Source of the DNA: Seleniivibrio woodruffii
GTDB taxonomy: Bacteria; Chrysiogenota; Deferribacteres; Deferribacterales; Geovibrionaceae
Assembly (NCBI RefSeq): GCF_004339245.1
Contig: NZ_SMGG01000004.1
Location: 310,001 to 374,000 of the forward strand
Direction: 5' to 3'
DNA: 64,000 nt
Of the stretch, positions 25,793 through 34,285 are shown piece by piece (positions within the stretch are counted from its first letter, which is position 1; each line of letters opens with the position of its first letter). The translations under genes were made by a program, and so were the position numbers. The notes under the pieces were generated by a model that had not been told where the DNA came from, did not search any database, and saw only the letters and a list, made by a program, of their open reading frames with translations.

Positions 25793-26498
25793 ACGTAAAG
25801 AGCTGACATCCATACTGGATTTTTCTCTCGAACTGCTCAACCTGCGCACATATTCCGGATTCACGTCCACTGTGATGGGGCTTAAGGGGCTTTTCGAATT
25901 CGACTTTGTCCACATCGGCGCCGTGTATTTTTCGGAAGAATGGAAAATGCAGACCTTCTACACCAACCTGAACGTTATGAAGGAATGGTCGCCCTATCAG
26001 TATTCAACCAGCCACGCACCCAACGATCCGGTCTATCACATGGTGAGTGCCGGAAAGACAATGATGTGGTGGGAGGAGCTTCCTCCGGCCATAACTACTG
26101 CTGTGGGCACTGAAAGCAGCCTACCTAACCTTTGCGGCTACAGTTTCAGCAAAGTGGCTCCGGATAAATCCAGAACAGCGGTCATCTCGTTCGGCGGCAG
26201 AGAGTTTTTTAAAAACGAAAGAACAGAGGAACTCCTCTACTATATATATCCCCACCTTGCAAACGCCTATTACAGACTCAGCGAAATGAACGATATCGAC
26301 CCCGGACTGATCAGCGGGCGTGAGATGGATGTTCTGAGATGGCTTAAGGCAGGCAAAACATCATGGGAAATATCAAAAATTCTTGATATCAGCGAAAATA
26401 CGGTCAACTTCCACATAAAGAATATTAAGAGAAAACTGAACGCCACAAACCGCCAGCATGCGGTGGCGATCGCAATAGCCAACAGCATAATCTCTTAG
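25785..26498 (+). CDS. LuxR-family regulator with autoinducer-type domain
   Basis: 237 residues. The N-terminal part (about 15-165) resembles an acyl-homoserine-lactone-binding domain: an aromatic run (EWSPYQYSTSHAPNDPVYHM) with the conserved Asp, then WWEEL. The C-terminal LuxR HTH (about 178-235) reads SGREMDVLRWLKAGKTSWEISKIL...TVNFHIKNIKRKLNA. No luxI-type synthase is in the window, so this is a LuxR solo that may read a foreign or non-AHL signal. Its own ribosome site is weak (CGGAA). Its 3' end overlaps the convergent diguanylate cyclase gene by 4 bases. Confidence 0.88.
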   Translation: MLKRKELTSILDFSLELLNLRTYSGFTSTVMGLKGLFEFDFVHIGAVYFSEEWKMQTFYTNLNVMKEWSPYQYSTSHAPNDPVYHMVSAGKTMMWWEELPPAITTAVGTESSLPNLCGYSFSKVAPDKSRTAVISFGGREFFKNERTEELLYYIYPHLANAYYRLSEMNDIDPGLISGREMDVLRWLKAGKTSWEISKILDISENTVNFHIKNIKRKLNATNRQHAVAIAIANSIIS

Positions 26499-28381
26499 AC
26501 TTCGCTGTCTTCGTGAAGTGTGACCCTGTTTCTGCCTTGCTGCTTTGAGATATACAGAGCGGCATCCGCCTTTGAAAAGGTGCTGTTAGCCGTGTCATCC
26601 GGCGAAGGGACAGCGCTGTAAACACCTGCCGATATTGTCAGATATTCATCAGCTCCGCTTGCCGCATGTTCAATCTTGAGATTATAGATATGCTCTCTTA
26701 TTGTTTCAAAAAATTCAAACGATTCCTTCGGTGACATGTCGATGCATATGACGGCAAACTCCTCGCCGCCTATGCGGAATGCATGATCCCCCGCACGTTT
26801 CAGGAGCATTTTCAGCGTCATTGCAACTCTTCTGAGGACTTTATCCCCCTTAAGGTGGCCGTAGGTGTCGTTATAATCCTTGAAGTAGTCAACGTCGATT
26901 ATGGCCAGAGTCAGGAATGACCTGTTGCGCTGTGCTCTGCGAACCTCGTTTTCAAGGAGCCTGTTGAAGTGGCTTTTGTTGAAAAGGGTAGTGTGTTCGT
27001 CTGTGATAGTCAGTTCCTCGACCCGTTTTCTGTCGGTTATATCTGTTATGATGGATGAATAGCCGATGAAATTGCCCTTATCGTCCATTCTGGGGATAAT
27101 ATTGGCATTGACCCAGAAGACAGTTCCGTCCTTTTTAATGTTCTTTATGTCGCCGTTCCATGAGTTTCCGCTGACAACGGCGTTCCATATCTGTCGGGAC
27201 TGGTTCTGGTCGATATCCGGATGTTTTATGATAGTGTGTGCAGCTCCGATCAGCTCATCTCTGGTGTAGCCGGAGATATCGCAGAATGCAGTGCTGACAC
27301 CCGTAAGTGTTCCGTTTGCGTCAGCTTCTGAATATATCACATACTGATCGATAATATTATGGGTATATGTAAGTTCGTCGATCGCCTGTTTCAGGGTTTC
27401 GTTGGTCTTATCCAGCTTCCGTATGTATATGTTGAAGCCCATATTTGTGATCAGAAGTATCACAGCGGCTGCCAGAATACTGAAAATGATAAGTATTAAT
27501 ATGTCATAGCGGATCTCATCCACATCGGACGTAATGTCGATTGCGGCAACCAGTGTGGCAATATTCTTTCCTTCATAGCTGTTCAGTTTGAGAACAGGGG
27601 CTATCATATAATTGCGCCCGTCCTCTTTGTATGTTCCGAATTTTTTGTCCTGCATTTCGGGCAGGGCTTTCCTGAAAAAATTATTGTAATCGGATAAGAG
27701 GTAACCGTTTCCGAATTTTATCAGCTCATCCTTCTCCTCAAGATTTTTCAGAGAAGAGGCTGTGAAAACAAATGCCAGTTTCTTGTCTCCGTGCTGGCTT
27801 CCCAGCAGGTGAGTGAAATATGTAGGGTCTATTCCGAATTCCACAGAGCCGATATGCTTGCCCTTTCCGTTGAAAACTGGCTGAACGATACGGTAGTATA
27901 TTCCGTGGAATCCCGATTCCAGTCCGCTCTGGGGTATCTTTTCCCTGTTTGTTCTGGCGATGAGAGGCCGTGTTTTTGTGAGATCGTCTCCGTATTCCTC
28001 AGGCAGGTGAACCCGCAGAAGAGTGATGTTCTTTTCCGTATGGAAATGCATGTTCTTAAAAAAACTGCTTTCGCTTGCGAAAAGGTCAAAGTTTCTTTTT
28101 ACCAGCGTGTAAAGCTTTATGCGGTCTCCGGACTCGATGGCGTCTATGACCTCTGTGTTGTCCAGGAGGTTGTATATGCGGGTGAAGTTGAGAACGTTCA
28201 GACTGCTCAGTTCGGAATTGTAAAAGGAGCGCAGGTGGTCGGTTTCGTGGGAGAGTTTATTTTCCAGTTTCTCTTTGAAACCAAGGTATGAAGCGAATAT
28301 GAATGCGGCGAGAAGGAATACAAGTGTTACCGCCAGCCTTAATAAAGTGGTGTTTTTGATATTCCTGTATTGCTCTGTCAT
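26495..28381 (-). CDS. Membrane-bound sensor diguanylate cyclase (Cache-PAS-GGDEF)
   Basis: 628 residues. A first membrane helix (about 13-30) and a second (about 293-315) enclose a periplasmic sensor of about 260 residues that looks like a double Cache domain (GSVEFGIDPTYFTHLLG; NYMIAPVLKLNSYEGK). A PAS domain follows (about 340-455, ISGYTRDELIG...GTVFWVNANI) and then GGDEF (about 460-628). The active loop is GGEEF and a RAGD inhibitory site lies just before it. It would turn an outside ligand into cyclic di-GMP. Ligand unknown. Confidence 0.9.
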   Translation of the reverse strand: MTEQYRNIKNTTLLRLAVTLVFLLAAFIFASYLGFKEKLENKLSHETDHLRSFYNSELSSLNVLNFTRIYNLLDNTEVIDAIESGDRIKLYTLVKRNFDLFASESSFFKNMHFHTEKNITLLRVHLPEEYGDDLTKTRPLIARTNREKIPQSGLESGFHGIYYRIVQPVFNGKGKHIGSVEFGIDPTYFTHLLGSQHGDKKLAFVFTASSLKNLEEKDELIKFGNGYLLSDYNNFFRKALPEMQDKKFGTYKEDGRNYMIAPVLKLNSYEGKNIATLVAAIDITSDVDEIRYDILILIIFSILAAAVILLITNMGFNIYIRKLDKTNETLKQAIDELTYTHNIIDQYVIYSEADANGTLTGVSTAFCDISGYTRDELIGAAHTIIKHPDIDQNQSRQIWNAVVSGNSWNGDIKNIKKDGTVFWVNANIIPRMDDKGNFIGYSSIITDITDRKRVEELTITDEHTTLFNKSHFNRLLENEVRRAQRNRSFLTLAIIDVDYFKDYNDTYGHLKGDKVLRRVAMTLKMLLKRAGDHAFRIGGEEFAVICIDMSPKESFEFFETIREHIYNLKIEHAASGADEYLTISAGVYSAVPSPDDTANSTFSKADAALYISKQQGRNRVTLHEDSEV

Positions 28382-28417
28382 AGAGCAATTATACCTATAT
28401 TTTTGTAGTTTTTGAAA

Positions 28418-28448
28418 TAAAAAAGCCGGACATTGTGTGTCCGGCTTT
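28418..28448 (-). terminator. Intrinsic terminator of the first RRM gene
   Basis: Minus-strand stem AAAGCCGGACA/TGTCCGGCTTT with a 5-base loop, followed by T-rich sequence. It lies 24 bases after the stop codon. Confidence 0.88.
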
Positions 28449-28471
28449 CAAAAAGGTTTGTAAAAACCTGA

Positions 28472-28792
28472 TTAATATCTTTTTCCGCCGAAGCCGCCTC
28501 TGCCGCCGCCTCTGTTGCCGCCGAAACCGCCGCCTCTGTTGCCACCCTCTTCACGGGGTTTAGCTTCGTTAACAGTGATGTTTCTGCCGCCGAAATCAGC
28601 GCCGTTGAACTGCTCGATAGCTGCTTTAGCTTCGTCGTTGTTTGACATTTCTACGAAACCGAAGCCTTTAGAACGGCCAGTCTCTCTGTCTGTGATGATG
28701 CGAGCGGAGTCAACGCTGCCAACGCCGCCGAAAAGAGCCGTAAGATCGTCTTCAGTTGTTCCGTAGCTAAGGTTTCCTACATAAATGTTCAT
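28472..28792 (-). CDS. RRM RNA-binding protein, copy 1
   Basis: 106 residues. One RNA-recognition motif with RNP2 (IYVGNL, residues 3-8) and RNP1 (KGFGFVEM, 42-49) is followed by a Gly/Arg-rich tail that ends GGKRY. Single-RRM glycine-tail proteins of this type bind single-stranded RNA and are cold-induced in cyanobacteria (family knowledge). The frame is open upstream, but the ATG at 28792 starts the RRM and has GAGGAA before it. It has its own promoter, a long leader and a terminator, so it is monocistronic. Confidence 0.92.
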   Translation of the reverse strand: MNIYVGNLSYGTTEDDLTALFGGVGSVDSARIITDRETGRSKGFGFVEMSNNDEAKAAIEQFNGADFGGRNITVNEAKPREEGGNRGGGFGGNRGGGRGGFGGKRY

Positions 28793-28994
28793 ATTAAATT
28801 CCTCAAAAATATTATTTGTCAAAACTTTCTCTGGGGGTGTGCAAAACGGACGTTTCACAGATCAACGGAACTTATGAACAATTATGCGGGTTAATATTGA
28901 GAACTCAATAGACAACGGCACTAAAACTGATCAGGGTCCGGTTCAAAATCCGGGTCAATTTGCAAACAACCATCAACCAAAATATCGGTCTGAC
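28793..28994 (-). promoter_or_regulatory. Conserved structured 5' leader of RRM gene 1
   Basis: About 200 untranslated bases closely resemble the leader of RRM gene 2 (29450-29654). Shared blocks on the minus strand include GTCAGACCGA, TTGCAAATT or TCGCAAATT, and GAACCGGACCCTGATCAGT. The hairpin GACCGA-TATT-TTGGTT near the 5' end keeps pairing although bases differ from the other copy. The proteins are similar, but noncoding conservation this strong argues for a functional RNA, such as a cold-responsive or autoregulatory leader. Confidence 0.7.
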
Positions 28995-29000
28995 ATACTA

Positions 29001-29028
29001 ACTATACATCTTAAAAAATAAATAGCAA
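29001..29028 (-). promoter_or_regulatory. Promoter of RRM gene 1
   Basis: On the minus strand TTGCTA and TATAGT are separated by 16 bases. The same arrangement with nearly the same spacer (TTTATTTTTTA...) stands before RRM gene 2, which supports both. Confidence 0.72.
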
Positions 29029-29068
29029 TAGAAAAATTAACATTATCAATATGCCCGTGAATTTGGGC

Positions 29069-29096
29069 AAAAAAAAGCGGGTCGTTAGACCCGCTT
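29069..29096 (-). terminator. Intrinsic terminator of RRM gene 2
   Basis: Minus-strand stem AAGCGGGTC/GACCCGCTT with a 4-base loop and eight T. Nearly the same stem ends RRM gene 3. Confidence 0.9.
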
Positions 29097-29104
29097 AGTT
29101 GTTG

Positions 29105-29449
29105 TTAGTATCTTTTGCCGCCGAAACCGCCTCTGCTGTTTCCGCCGCCGAAGCCGCCTCTGCTGCTGCCGCCGCCTCTGTTGAAGCCGCCGCTTCTGCC
29201 ACCCTCTTCACGGGGTTTAGCTTCGTTAACTGTGATGCTTCTGTTGTCAAACTCAACGCCGTTGAATTTTTCGATAGCTGCTTTAGCTTCGTCGTTGTTA
29301 GACATTTCTACGAAGCCGAAGCCTTTTGAACGGCCGGTTTCTCTGTCAGTAACGATGCGTGCTGTGTCAACGCTGCCTGCTTTGCTGAAAAGTGATGTGA
29401 GATCGTCTTCTGTTGTGTTGTAGCTAAGGTTTCCTACATAAATGTTCAT
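29105..29449 (-). CDS. RRM RNA-binding protein, copy 2
   Basis: 114 residues with the same plan as copy 1: RNP2 IYVGNL, RNP1 KGFGFVEM, then a longer Gly/Ser/Arg tail with RGGFGG repeats ending GGKRY. The RRM is nearly identical to copy 1 outside the tail, so the two arose by recent duplication that included promoter and leader. AGAGGG precedes the ATG. Likely an RNA chaperone. Confidence 0.92.
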   Translation of the reverse strand: MNIYVGNLSYNTTEDDLTSLFSKAGSVDTARIVTDRETGRSKGFGFVEMSNNDEAKAAIEKFNGVEFDNRSITVNEAKPREEGGRSGGFNRGGGSSRGGFGGGNSRGGFGGKRY

Positions 29450-29654
29450 TTTGAACCCTCTAAAATATTTATTTTGTCAAAACTGTAAACGGGAATGGTG
29501 TGCAAAGACTTTCATCGTACTTAGAAACGGGATGGTGAACAATTCTGACGATAAATATTGAAGGATCAATAGAAAGCGGCATACTGATCAGGGTCCGGTT
29601 CAAAAATCCGGTTTAAATTTGCGAACAACCTGCAACCGATGTTTCGGTCTGACA
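29450..29654 (-). promoter_or_regulatory. Conserved structured 5' leader of RRM gene 2
   Basis: About 205 bases, homologous to 28793-28994. The 5' hairpin is GACCGA-AACA-TCGGTT: the loop differs from copy 1 and one stem pair changes between G-C and G-T, so base pairing is kept. A second stem, CCGG around ATTTTTGAA, is also kept, with a loop one base longer than in copy 1. Confidence 0.7.
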
Positions 29655-29660
29655 GTGCTT

Positions 29661-29688
29661 ACTATACAGAGTAAAAAATAAATAGCAA
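29661..29688 (-). promoter_or_regulatory. Promoter of RRM gene 2
   Basis: Minus-strand TTGCTA, 16-base spacer, TATAGT; the same as upstream of RRM gene 1. Confidence 0.72.
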
Positions 29689-29712
29689 GGGGAAAATAAA
29701 AAAATATCAATA

Positions 29713-29744
29713 AAATAAAAAAGCGGGTCGAAATGACCCGCTTT
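29713..29744 (-). terminator. Intrinsic terminator of RRM gene 3
   Basis: Minus-strand stem AAAGCGGGTC/GACCCGCTTT with a 5-base loop, followed by a T-rich stretch. Confidence 0.9.
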
Positions 29745-29765
29745 AAAGACTCTTTTATCAGAGAA

Positions 29766-30074
29766 TTAATATCTTCTGTTTCCGCCGCCGCCGAAGCCGC
29801 CGCCTCTGGGTCCGCGTCCTGCGGGTCTTTCCTCTTTAGGCTTGGCTTCGTTGACAGTTATGTTTCTGCTTAAAAATTCGGTTCCGTTGAATTTTTCGAT
29901 AGCCGCCTTAGCTTCTTCGTTGTTGGGCATTTCAACAAAGCCGAAACCTTTTGAACGTCCGGTTTCTCTGTCTTTGATGATGCGTGCTGAGTCCACCGCT
30001 CCGGCAGTGGAGAAAAGCTCTACCAGATCCTCTTCTTTTGTCTGATAGCTGATGTTACCTACATAAATGTTCAT
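29766..30074 (-). CDS. RRM RNA-binding protein, copy 3
   Basis: 102 residues: the same RRM fold (IYVGNI; KGFGFVEM) with a shorter tail rich in Arg/Gly/Pro (AGRGPRGGGFGGG). It is more diverged than copies 1 and 2 and has a different, shorter upstream region. ATG at 30074 is preferred over the in-frame ATG at 30080 because of AAAGGG at 6 bases. Monocistronic. Confidence 0.9.
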   Translation of the reverse strand: MNIYVGNISYQTKEEDLVELFSTAGAVDSARIIKDRETGRSKGFGFVEMPNNEEAKAAIEKFNGTEFLSRNITVNEAKPKEERPAGRGPRGGGFGGGGNRRY

Positions 30075-30082
30075 ATACAACC

Positions 30083-30120
30083 CTTTGACCGCATAAGGTC
30101 ATTTAATGTGATGGTCAAAG
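30083..30120 (-). promoter_or_regulatory. Inverted repeat upstream of RRM gene 3
   Basis: CTTTGACC and GGTCAAAG form an 8-bp perfect inverted repeat with a 22-base loop; the 3' arm touches the AAAGGG ribosome site. If both arms are transcribed the hairpin would mask the site. A possible promoter (TTGATT, 16 bases, TATTCT; 30119-30146) would start inside the repeat, in which case it is more likely a protein-binding operator. Confidence 0.4.
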
Positions 30121-30281
30121 AATAACCTAAAAAACAGACAAATCAAGAGGAAAATTCCGAACTGAAAGCCTCTTTGAGAAAAAAATAGCCGTTTAACATC
30201 TTTAACGTTGAAAAATCCTTTGGGGCTGTTAATGTATTGTGTTATACATGATTTTATTAATGAATTACGGAGCTTAAAAAT

Positions 30282-31352
30282 ATGGCTGAAAAGATCTGGG
30301 ACCTGAAATGGATGGCATGGGAGATAACCTCCAAATGCAACCTGAAATGTGTGCACTGCCGTTCATCCTCAGGCATACATTCCGCTGTGGGTGACTTCAC
30401 CCTTGAGAAGGCGAAAAAATTTGTCGACGAACTGACAGAGTTCGCCAAGCCTGTGGTGGTGCTCACTGGCGGAGAGCCTCTTATGCGTGAGGATGTCTTC
30501 GACATCGCCGCATACGGCACAGAAAAGGGATTGCGCATGGCTATGGCCACCAACGGAACCCTTGTTAATGATGAGACCTGCGAAAAGATCAAAGCGGCAG
30601 GGATACGCATAGTATCGCTCAGCCTCGACGGTTCCACTCCTGCGGTTCACGATGACTTCCGTCAGCAGGAAGGCTCTTTTCAGGCGGTTATGGACGCAGC
30701 GGCATACTTCCGCAAGCACGATATCAAATTTATAATCAACTCGTCATTCGCTAAAAGAAACCAGCACGACATAGTGGCAACATACAGGCTGGCAAAATCA
30801 CTTAAGCCCACGGCATGGTACATGTTCCTTATCGTACCCACAGGCAGAGGCGAAGAGCTGATGAAAGAGCTTATCAGCAAAGAGGACTACGAAGAGATCC
30901 TTAACTGGCACTATGAAATGGAGAGGGGAGAGGACGAGATCATGGTTCGTCCCACCTGTGCACCTCAGTATTACAGAATATGGGCCGACCGCAGCAAAGA
31001 GGCTGGGCTGGACAAAGAGCGCAGAAACCTCAGCTTCGGAACAGGCGGCGGAAAAGGCTGTATCGCCGGCCAGACAATCGCACTGGTCAACTCCAAAGGC
31101 GACGTGCTTCCCTGCTCATATTTCCCTGTTACGGCGGGCAACGTTTTCGAAACCCCCTTCAAGGAGATTTGGGACGGTTCAAAACTCATGAACGACATGA
31201 GAAACTTTAAGGAATACGAAGGCAAATGCGGCGTCTGCAAACACCTCGGCGTTTGCGGCGGATGCCGTGCGAGAGCCTATGCCGTTTCCGGTGACTACAT
31301 GGCGGAAGAACCCTTCTGCGACTACATCCCTGCCAATTATATCTGCAAATAA
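30282..31352 (+). CDS. Radical SAM/SPASM protein (AhbD/NirJ-like)
   Basis: 356 residues. The N-terminal CNLKCVHC (Cys19, 23, 26) binds the SAM-cleaving [4Fe-4S] cluster, and LTGGEPL is the SAM-side motif. The C-terminal SPASM part carries [29 protein letters not shown] and [19 protein letters not shown], ligands for extra clusters. This layout is shared by AhbC/AhbD (alternative heme synthesis), NirJ and peptide-modifying enzymes; AhbD is the nearest fit by feel. Since hemE and hemH are present, a heme-related role is not needed, and the substrate remains open. It stands alone, followed by a hairpin. Confidence 0.75.
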   Translation: MAEKIWDLKWMAWEITSKCNLKCVHCRSSSGIHSAVGDFTLEKAKKFVDELTEFAKPVVVLTGGEPLMREDVFDIAAYGTEKGLRMAMATNGTLVNDETCEKIKAAGIRIVSLSLDGSTPAVHDDFRQQEGSFQAVMDAAAYFRKHDIKFIINSSFAKRNQHDIVATYRLAKSLKPTAWYMFLIVPTGRGEELMKELISKEDYEEILNWHYEMERGEDEIMVRPTCAPQYYRIWADRSKEAGLDKERRNLSFGTGGGKGCIAGQTIALVNSKGDVLPCSYFPVTAGNVFETPFKEIWDGSKLMNDMRNFKEYEGKCGVCKHLGVCGGCRARAYAVSGDYMAEEPFCDYIPANYICK

Positions 31353-31361
31353 AAATTTTCT

Positions 31362-31392
31362 GCGGGTGTTTTATAATTGATAAGACACCCGC
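31362..31392. terminator. Weak hairpin after the radical SAM gene
   Basis: An 8-bp stem GCGGGTGT/ACACCCGC has a 15-base AT-rich loop but no clean T run on the plus strand. It may be a weak or factor-assisted terminator. Confidence 0.45.
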
Positions 31393-31460
31393 ACCCCTTA
31401 CCATTCCTAAACTTTCACACCACACGCTCTTTTATATCCCAATAATGAACATTTACTGTC

Positions 31461-31489
31461 TTGACATGGTACAAATTATGTTTTAAAAT
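31461..31489 (+). promoter_or_regulatory. Promoter of the nitrilase gene
   Basis: A perfect TTGACA and TAAAAT are separated by 17 bases, 22 bases before the start codon. Confidence 0.65.
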
Positions 31490-31511
31490 CCCGAAGACTT
31501 AGGGGAGTCGT

Positions 31512-32279
31512 ATGAAGATAATTTCGCTCCAGCTTCCTGTAAGCCTTTCAAGGGTCGATGAAAACCTTCGGAGATTTAAAGAAGGCATATCGCAAGTGGT
31601 TGATAATGAAGATTCTATTATCATCCTGCCTGAGATGTGGGCATGCGGTTTCGACTATGGCAGACTGGTTGAAATTTCCGAAAGAACACTCTCTGTAGTT
31701 GAGGAGATACAAGGTATCATAAATGATAATACGCTTGTAATCTCATCGCTACCTGAAAGAAATCAAAACAAGGTTTTTAATGCTGTGTATGCGGTGACAA
31801 AAAACGGAATCGCCGCAACCTACAGAAAGAACTTCCTTTTTTCTCCCACCAGGGAGGATGAATACATAGATAGGGGCAGGGGGGTTACGGTCTTCGACTT
31901 TAAAGGATCGAAGATCGGCCTGCTCTTATGTTATGAAGTCAGATTCCCCGAGATGTTTCGTATGACGGCGTTTGCCGGAGCGGATATAATAGCCGTGCCA
32001 GCAATCTGGCCTCAGATGAAAAAGGAACACTGGCTCACGCTTATGCGCGCACGGGCAATTGAAAACCAGTGCTATGTGGCAGGAGCAAACACCAGCGTGA
32101 TGCAGGGGAAAAAAGATATGCCGTGCGGTTTTTCCGCTGCATTCGACCCATGGGGTGAACCGCTGTTTGAACCCGTTGCGGAAGAAGGAATATTTTGTGC
32201 CTATGCAGATAAAAATATAGTTGAGGATGTTAGAACAAAAATTCCCAGTTTCTATGATGCCAGGGAGTTTTTCGGTTAA
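31512..32279 (+). CDS. Carbon-nitrogen hydrolase (nitrilase superfamily, omega-amidase-like)
   Basis: 255 residues. The Glu-Lys-Cys triad is complete: Glu41 (LPEMW), Lys106 (YRKNFLF) and Cys140 (LLLCYEVRFPE). The enzyme cuts an amide C-N bond; the wording is nearest to omega-amidase/YafV-type proteins that hydrolyse 2-oxoglutaramate-like amides. No signal peptide, so cytoplasmic. AGGGGAG precedes the ATG. The CoA-transferase gene follows 41 bases later, perhaps on the same transcript. Confidence 0.88.
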   Translation: MKIISLQLPVSLSRVDENLRRFKEGISQVVDNEDSIIILPEMWACGFDYGRLVEISERTLSVVEEIQGIINDNTLVISSLPERNQNKVFNAVYAVTKNGIAATYRKNFLFSPTREDEYIDRGRGVTVFDFKGSKIGLLLCYEVRFPEMFRMTAFAGADIIAVPAIWPQMKKEHWLTLMRARAIENQCYVAGANTSVMQGKKDMPCGFSAAFDPWGEPLFEPVAEEGIFCAYADKNIVEDVRTKIPSFYDAREFFG

Positions 32280-32320
32280 AATGTAATAACGGTTGATACT
32301 ACTCAAATATGGAGGAAGAA

Positions 32321-33901
32321 ATGTCCGAATTAGAGTCACGCATCAGATGTAAAAGTCTTCTCAGCAAAGTTGTTAAAGTTGAGGAAACTATCCAGTATTT
32401 TAAAGACGGAATGAACCTCGGCTGGTCAGGCTTCACCCCCGCAGGCTACCCCAAGGCTGTTCCGATAGCTCTGGCTGATCACGTTGAAAAGAACAACCTT
32501 CAGGGCAAACTGAGATTCAACCTCTTCATCGGCGCATCCGTCGGTGCGGAAACTGAAAACAGATGGGCTCAGCTTGACATGATAGACCGCAGATGGCCCT
32601 ATCAGACAGGTAAAGACATCGCAAAAGGAATCAACGAAGGCCGCATCCGCATGGGCGACAAACACCTTTCTCTCTTCGCTCAGGACCTCGGATACGGATT
32701 CTATACTAAAGACACTCCCACAGGAAAACTTGACCTCGCTATCATCGAAGTTTCAGCTATCACTGAAGACGGCGGACTCGTTCCCACTTCTTCTTGCGGT
32801 GTTATCCCTGAAATCCTTATGATCTGCGACAAGGTTATCGTTGAGGTTAACACCGGCCAGCCCTCTTTCGAAGGCATGCACGACATCATCGTTCCCGGAA
32901 CACCCCCCAACAGACAGGTTTTCAACATCACTAAAGCTGACAGCCGCATCGGTACAACTTACTGCCCTTGCGACCCCAATAAAATCATCGCCATCGTTGA
33001 GTCTAAACACCTCGACAAAGGCCGTGCGTTCGCTGAGCAGGATGACACTTCAGAAGCTATCGCAAACCACATCATGGATTTCTTCCAGTATGAAGTTAAA
33101 TGCGGCAGACTTCCCAAAAACCTGCTCCCCATCCAGTCCGGCGTTGGTTCAATCGCTAACGCAGTTGTGGGCGGACTTGCAAAAGGCCCCTTCAGCAACC
33201 TTACCGTTTACACTGAAGTTCTTCAGGACACAATGCTTGACCTGTTCGACTCCGGTAAACTGGATGCCGCTTCTTCTTGCTCTCTGTCACTTTCAGAGAA
33301 CCCCGGCTTCCCCAGATTTTTCGCTAACTTCGAAAAATATGCTCCGAAGATCACTCTTCGTCCCCTGTCAATCTCAAACGCTCCCGAGCCTATCCGCCGC
33401 TTAGGCTGTATAGCTATGAACACTCCCGTTGAGTTTGACATCTATGCACACGCTAACTCAACACTGGTTGGCGGTACAAGAATGATCAACGGTCTGGGCG
33501 GTTCCGGCGACTTCCTGAGAAACGCTTTCCTGTCTATCATGCACACTCCCTCAACCCGTCCCAGCAAGACAGACCCCCACGGTATCACTTGTGTGGTTCC
33601 CAAAGCGCCCCACATCGACCATACAGAGCACGACCTTGACGTTCTCGTTACAGAGCAGGGTCTTGCCGACCTCAGAGGTCTCGCACCCAAAGACAGAGCA
33701 CAAATGCTCATCGACAAGTGCGTACACCCCGAGTACAAGCCGATCATGCAGGAATACTTCGACATGGCTAAGAAAGAGTGCCTGAGCAAAGGCATCGGCC
33801 ACGAACCTCAGCTGTTCGACAGATGCTTCAAAATGCAGATGAACCTTGCAAAACACGGCACAATGAAGATCAAAGACTGGAACGTTCCGGATATAGTTTA
33901 A
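32321..33901 (+). CDS. Acetyl-CoA hydrolase/succinyl-CoA:acetate CoA-transferase family
   Basis: 526 residues. The family moves CoA between acetate and succinyl-CoA or similar acids. The catalytic glutamate is near residue 299 (VYTEVLQD), preceded by the oxyanion/CoA segment [25 protein letters not shown] is a later hallmark. ATG at 32321 is preferred because GGAGGA stands 4 bases before it; the in-frame ATG at 32309 overlaps that site. It would let the cell use or release acetate through a TCA cycle that bypasses succinyl-CoA synthetase. A strong terminator follows. Confidence 0.9.
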   Translation: MSELESRIRCKSLLSKVVKVEETIQYFKDGMNLGWSGFTPAGYPKAVPIALADHVEKNNLQGKLRFNLFIGASVGAETENRWAQLDMIDRRWPYQTGKDIAKGINEGRIRMGDKHLSLFAQDLGYGFYTKDTPTGKLDLAIIEVSAITEDGGLVPTSSCGVIPEILMICDKVIVEVNTGQPSFEGMHDIIVPGTPPNRQVFNITKADSRIGTTYCPCDPNKIIAIVESKHLDKGRAFAEQDDTSEAIANHIMDFFQYEVKCGRLPKNLLPIQSGVGSIANAVVGGLAKGPFSNLTVYTEVLQDTMLDLFDSGKLDAASSCSLSLSENPGFPRFFANFEKYAPKITLRPLSISNAPEPIRRLGCIAMNTPVEFDIYAHANSTLVGGTRMINGLGGSGDFLRNAFLSIMHTPSTRPSKTDPHGITCVVPKAPHIDHTEHDLDVLVTEQGLADLRGLAPKDRAQMLIDKCVHPEYKPIMQEYFDMAKKECLSKGIGHEPQLFDRCFKMQMNLAKHGTMKIKDWNVPDIV

Positions 33902-33915
33902 TCGTTCTATCGTTA

Positions 33916-33951
33916 AAAAGGGAGCCCCGCCGTTTGTGCGGGGCTTTTTTT
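33916..33951 (+). terminator. Intrinsic terminator after the CoA-transferase gene
   Basis: AGCCCCGC and GCGGGGCT pair across a 7-base loop and run into seven T; an upstream AAAAAG also gives a plausible reverse terminator. Confidence 0.92.
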
Positions 33952-34055
33952 GTTTTTCATTCTCCTTTCCTGTCACTGTACATGAATGCTGACTGTACAA
34001 ATATAGTCACTCTATTTGACAATTAGTTGAAAGTTGACTCATACAGCCTTCGGCT

Positions 34056-34115
34056 AGTGAGTGTCAGCGAAGAGTCTCAACAATACAGAGATTCTTCGTT
34101 TCACTCAGAATGACT
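34056..34115. repeat. Palindromic intergenic repeat, GTCATTCTGAG family, copy 2
   Basis: The left arm AGTGTCAGCGAAGAGTCTC (34060-34078) faces the right arm GAGATTCTTCGTTTCACTC and onward to 34115. It is the compact form of the element at 1842-1960. The rest of the gap 33952-34285 is AT-rich and shows no gene. Confidence 0.72.
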
Positions 34116-34285
34116 TGTTATTGGATACTAAGATTCTCTTTCCCCGTGACTCTATTGGGCAATTATCATATGACGTTAGCTGTGCAATTGTAAAATTTAC
34201 CCCTCCTTAAGAAATTATAGTATTGAAAAACTAATGATTTTGACTATTAATACCTTTGTGGTATGATATTTCAGAGGTGAATCCC

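Noticed and set aside
28930-28960. GGTTCAAAATCC, which looks like a tRNA T-arm, upstream of RRM gene 1 (and again near 29596)
   Set aside because: The loop is 8-9 bases rather than 7, there is no acceptor stem, D-arm or anticodon arm around it, and it sits on the strand opposite the leader.
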